DNA of 5,631 nucleotides from Clostridia bacterium. Its GTDB lineage: Bacteria; Bacillota; Clostridia; Oscillospirales; CAG-272. The position numbers and the translations under genes are program-made. The DNA lies in contig JAFQOC010000295.1 of assembly GCA_017420845.1 (NCBI GenBank), forward strand, positions 1 through 5,631, written 5' to 3'. Numbering within the stretch: the stretch's first letter is position 1; every line of letters begins with the position of its first letter. Positions 5,338 through 5,631 of this stretch are shown in pieces. The notes beneath the pieces were generated by a model. It made no database searches. It was not told the DNA's origin and was given only the letters and a program-made list of their open reading frames with translations.

Positions 5338-5631
5338 TTACTTTTTCACCTCAAGTCGATCGCCCAAATCTTCCAGTTCCACAAAACAAGGACGCTCCAG
5401 TTTATTGCCGTTGGGAGAGTGGAAGGTGAAGTACAGCTTGCCATCCTGGCTGCGGAAGATCATACCGTGGCCCCCATCGTCAGTAATGAGCGGAGTCTGA
5501 TGCTCCAGGTCCATACCAAGAGTGCCATCCACAAATTTTACGGAAAGAACGGCGTATTTTCGATTGATAAAGGACGACCAGAGCATCAGAAGCTCGCCGG
5601 TGTTGGAACGGTACATAAAAGGGCCGTCGGT
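5338..5631 (-). CDS. GH43-like glycosidase, C-terminal portion only (gene continues beyond the right edge)
   Basis: The frame is open to the window edge. The visible 97 residues begin TDGPFMYRSNTGELLMLWSS and include DDGGHGMIFR and YFTFHSPNGN. Each of these has a counterpart at the same place in the complete gene at 4341-5189, so the two are tandem paralogues. An ATG at 5614-5616 is internal, because TDGPF is encoded before it in frame. The conserved His of GGHGM is present, and TDGP again replaces the usual Glu-Gly-Pro. The gene ends with two adjacent stops, TAA (5338-5340) and TAG (5335-5337). It is probably part of the same sugar-use locus, and by comparison with its paralogue about two thirds of it lie outside the window. 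Confidence 0.9.
   Translation of the reverse strand, partial: TDGPFMYRSNTGELLMLWSSFINRKYAVLSVKFVDGTLGMDLEHQTPLITDDGGHGMIFRSQDGKLYFTFHSPNGNKLERPCFVELEDLGDRLEVKK

Overview
The window looks like a carbohydrate-use locus from a Gram-positive anaerobe, probably a gut clostridium of the Oscillospiraceae/Ruminococcaceae or Lachnospiraceae type. I infer this from strong AGGAGG-type ribosome binding sites, a canonical sigma-A promoter, an AraC-type regulator and Firmicutes-style glycosidases without signal peptides. No marker gene fixes the species.

All recognisable coding sequence is on the minus strand, so it is transcribed from right to left. From the right edge the order is: (1) the 3' end of a GH43-like five-bladed propeller glycosidase (5338-5631, cut by the window); (2) a complete paralogous GH43-like protein (4341-5189); (3) a sialidase-superfamily (BNR/Asp-box) protein (3109-4224); (4) a second, divergent BNR protein (1985-3088), 20 bp after (3); (5) a 5'-truncated, twice frameshifted C-terminal remnant of a GH99-like/WbsX-type protein (about 1561-2013); (6) a 320-bp gene-free stretch with a roughly 10-bp phased repeat array, a good plus-strand promoter and an orphan leader-like sequence; (7) an imperfect inverted-repeat element (1072-1240) whose centre is a strong terminator-like hairpin; (8) an AT-rich promoter region; and (9) an AraC-family regulator (1-783, C-terminal end cut by the left edge) with its own near-consensus promoter.

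The three complete enzymes have no signal peptides and so are probably cytoplasmic. Together with the regulator this suggests an intracellular set that trims imported oligosaccharides under AraC-type control. The substrate cannot be read from the sequence. The BNR proteins should not be assumed to release sialic acid, because neither has an obvious FRIP motif. The GH43-like pair has Asp-Gly-Pro where classical GH43 enzymes carry Glu-Gly-Pro.

The part between the second BNR gene and the regulator is the decayed, rearranged part of the locus. It holds a gene fragment, an apparent junction that alters the end of the BNR gene, a palindromic element, and a promoter with a leader but no gene behind it. 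I did not find a convincing new defence, mobile or RNA system. The best candidates for something undescribed are the palindromic element and the orphan promoter/leader.
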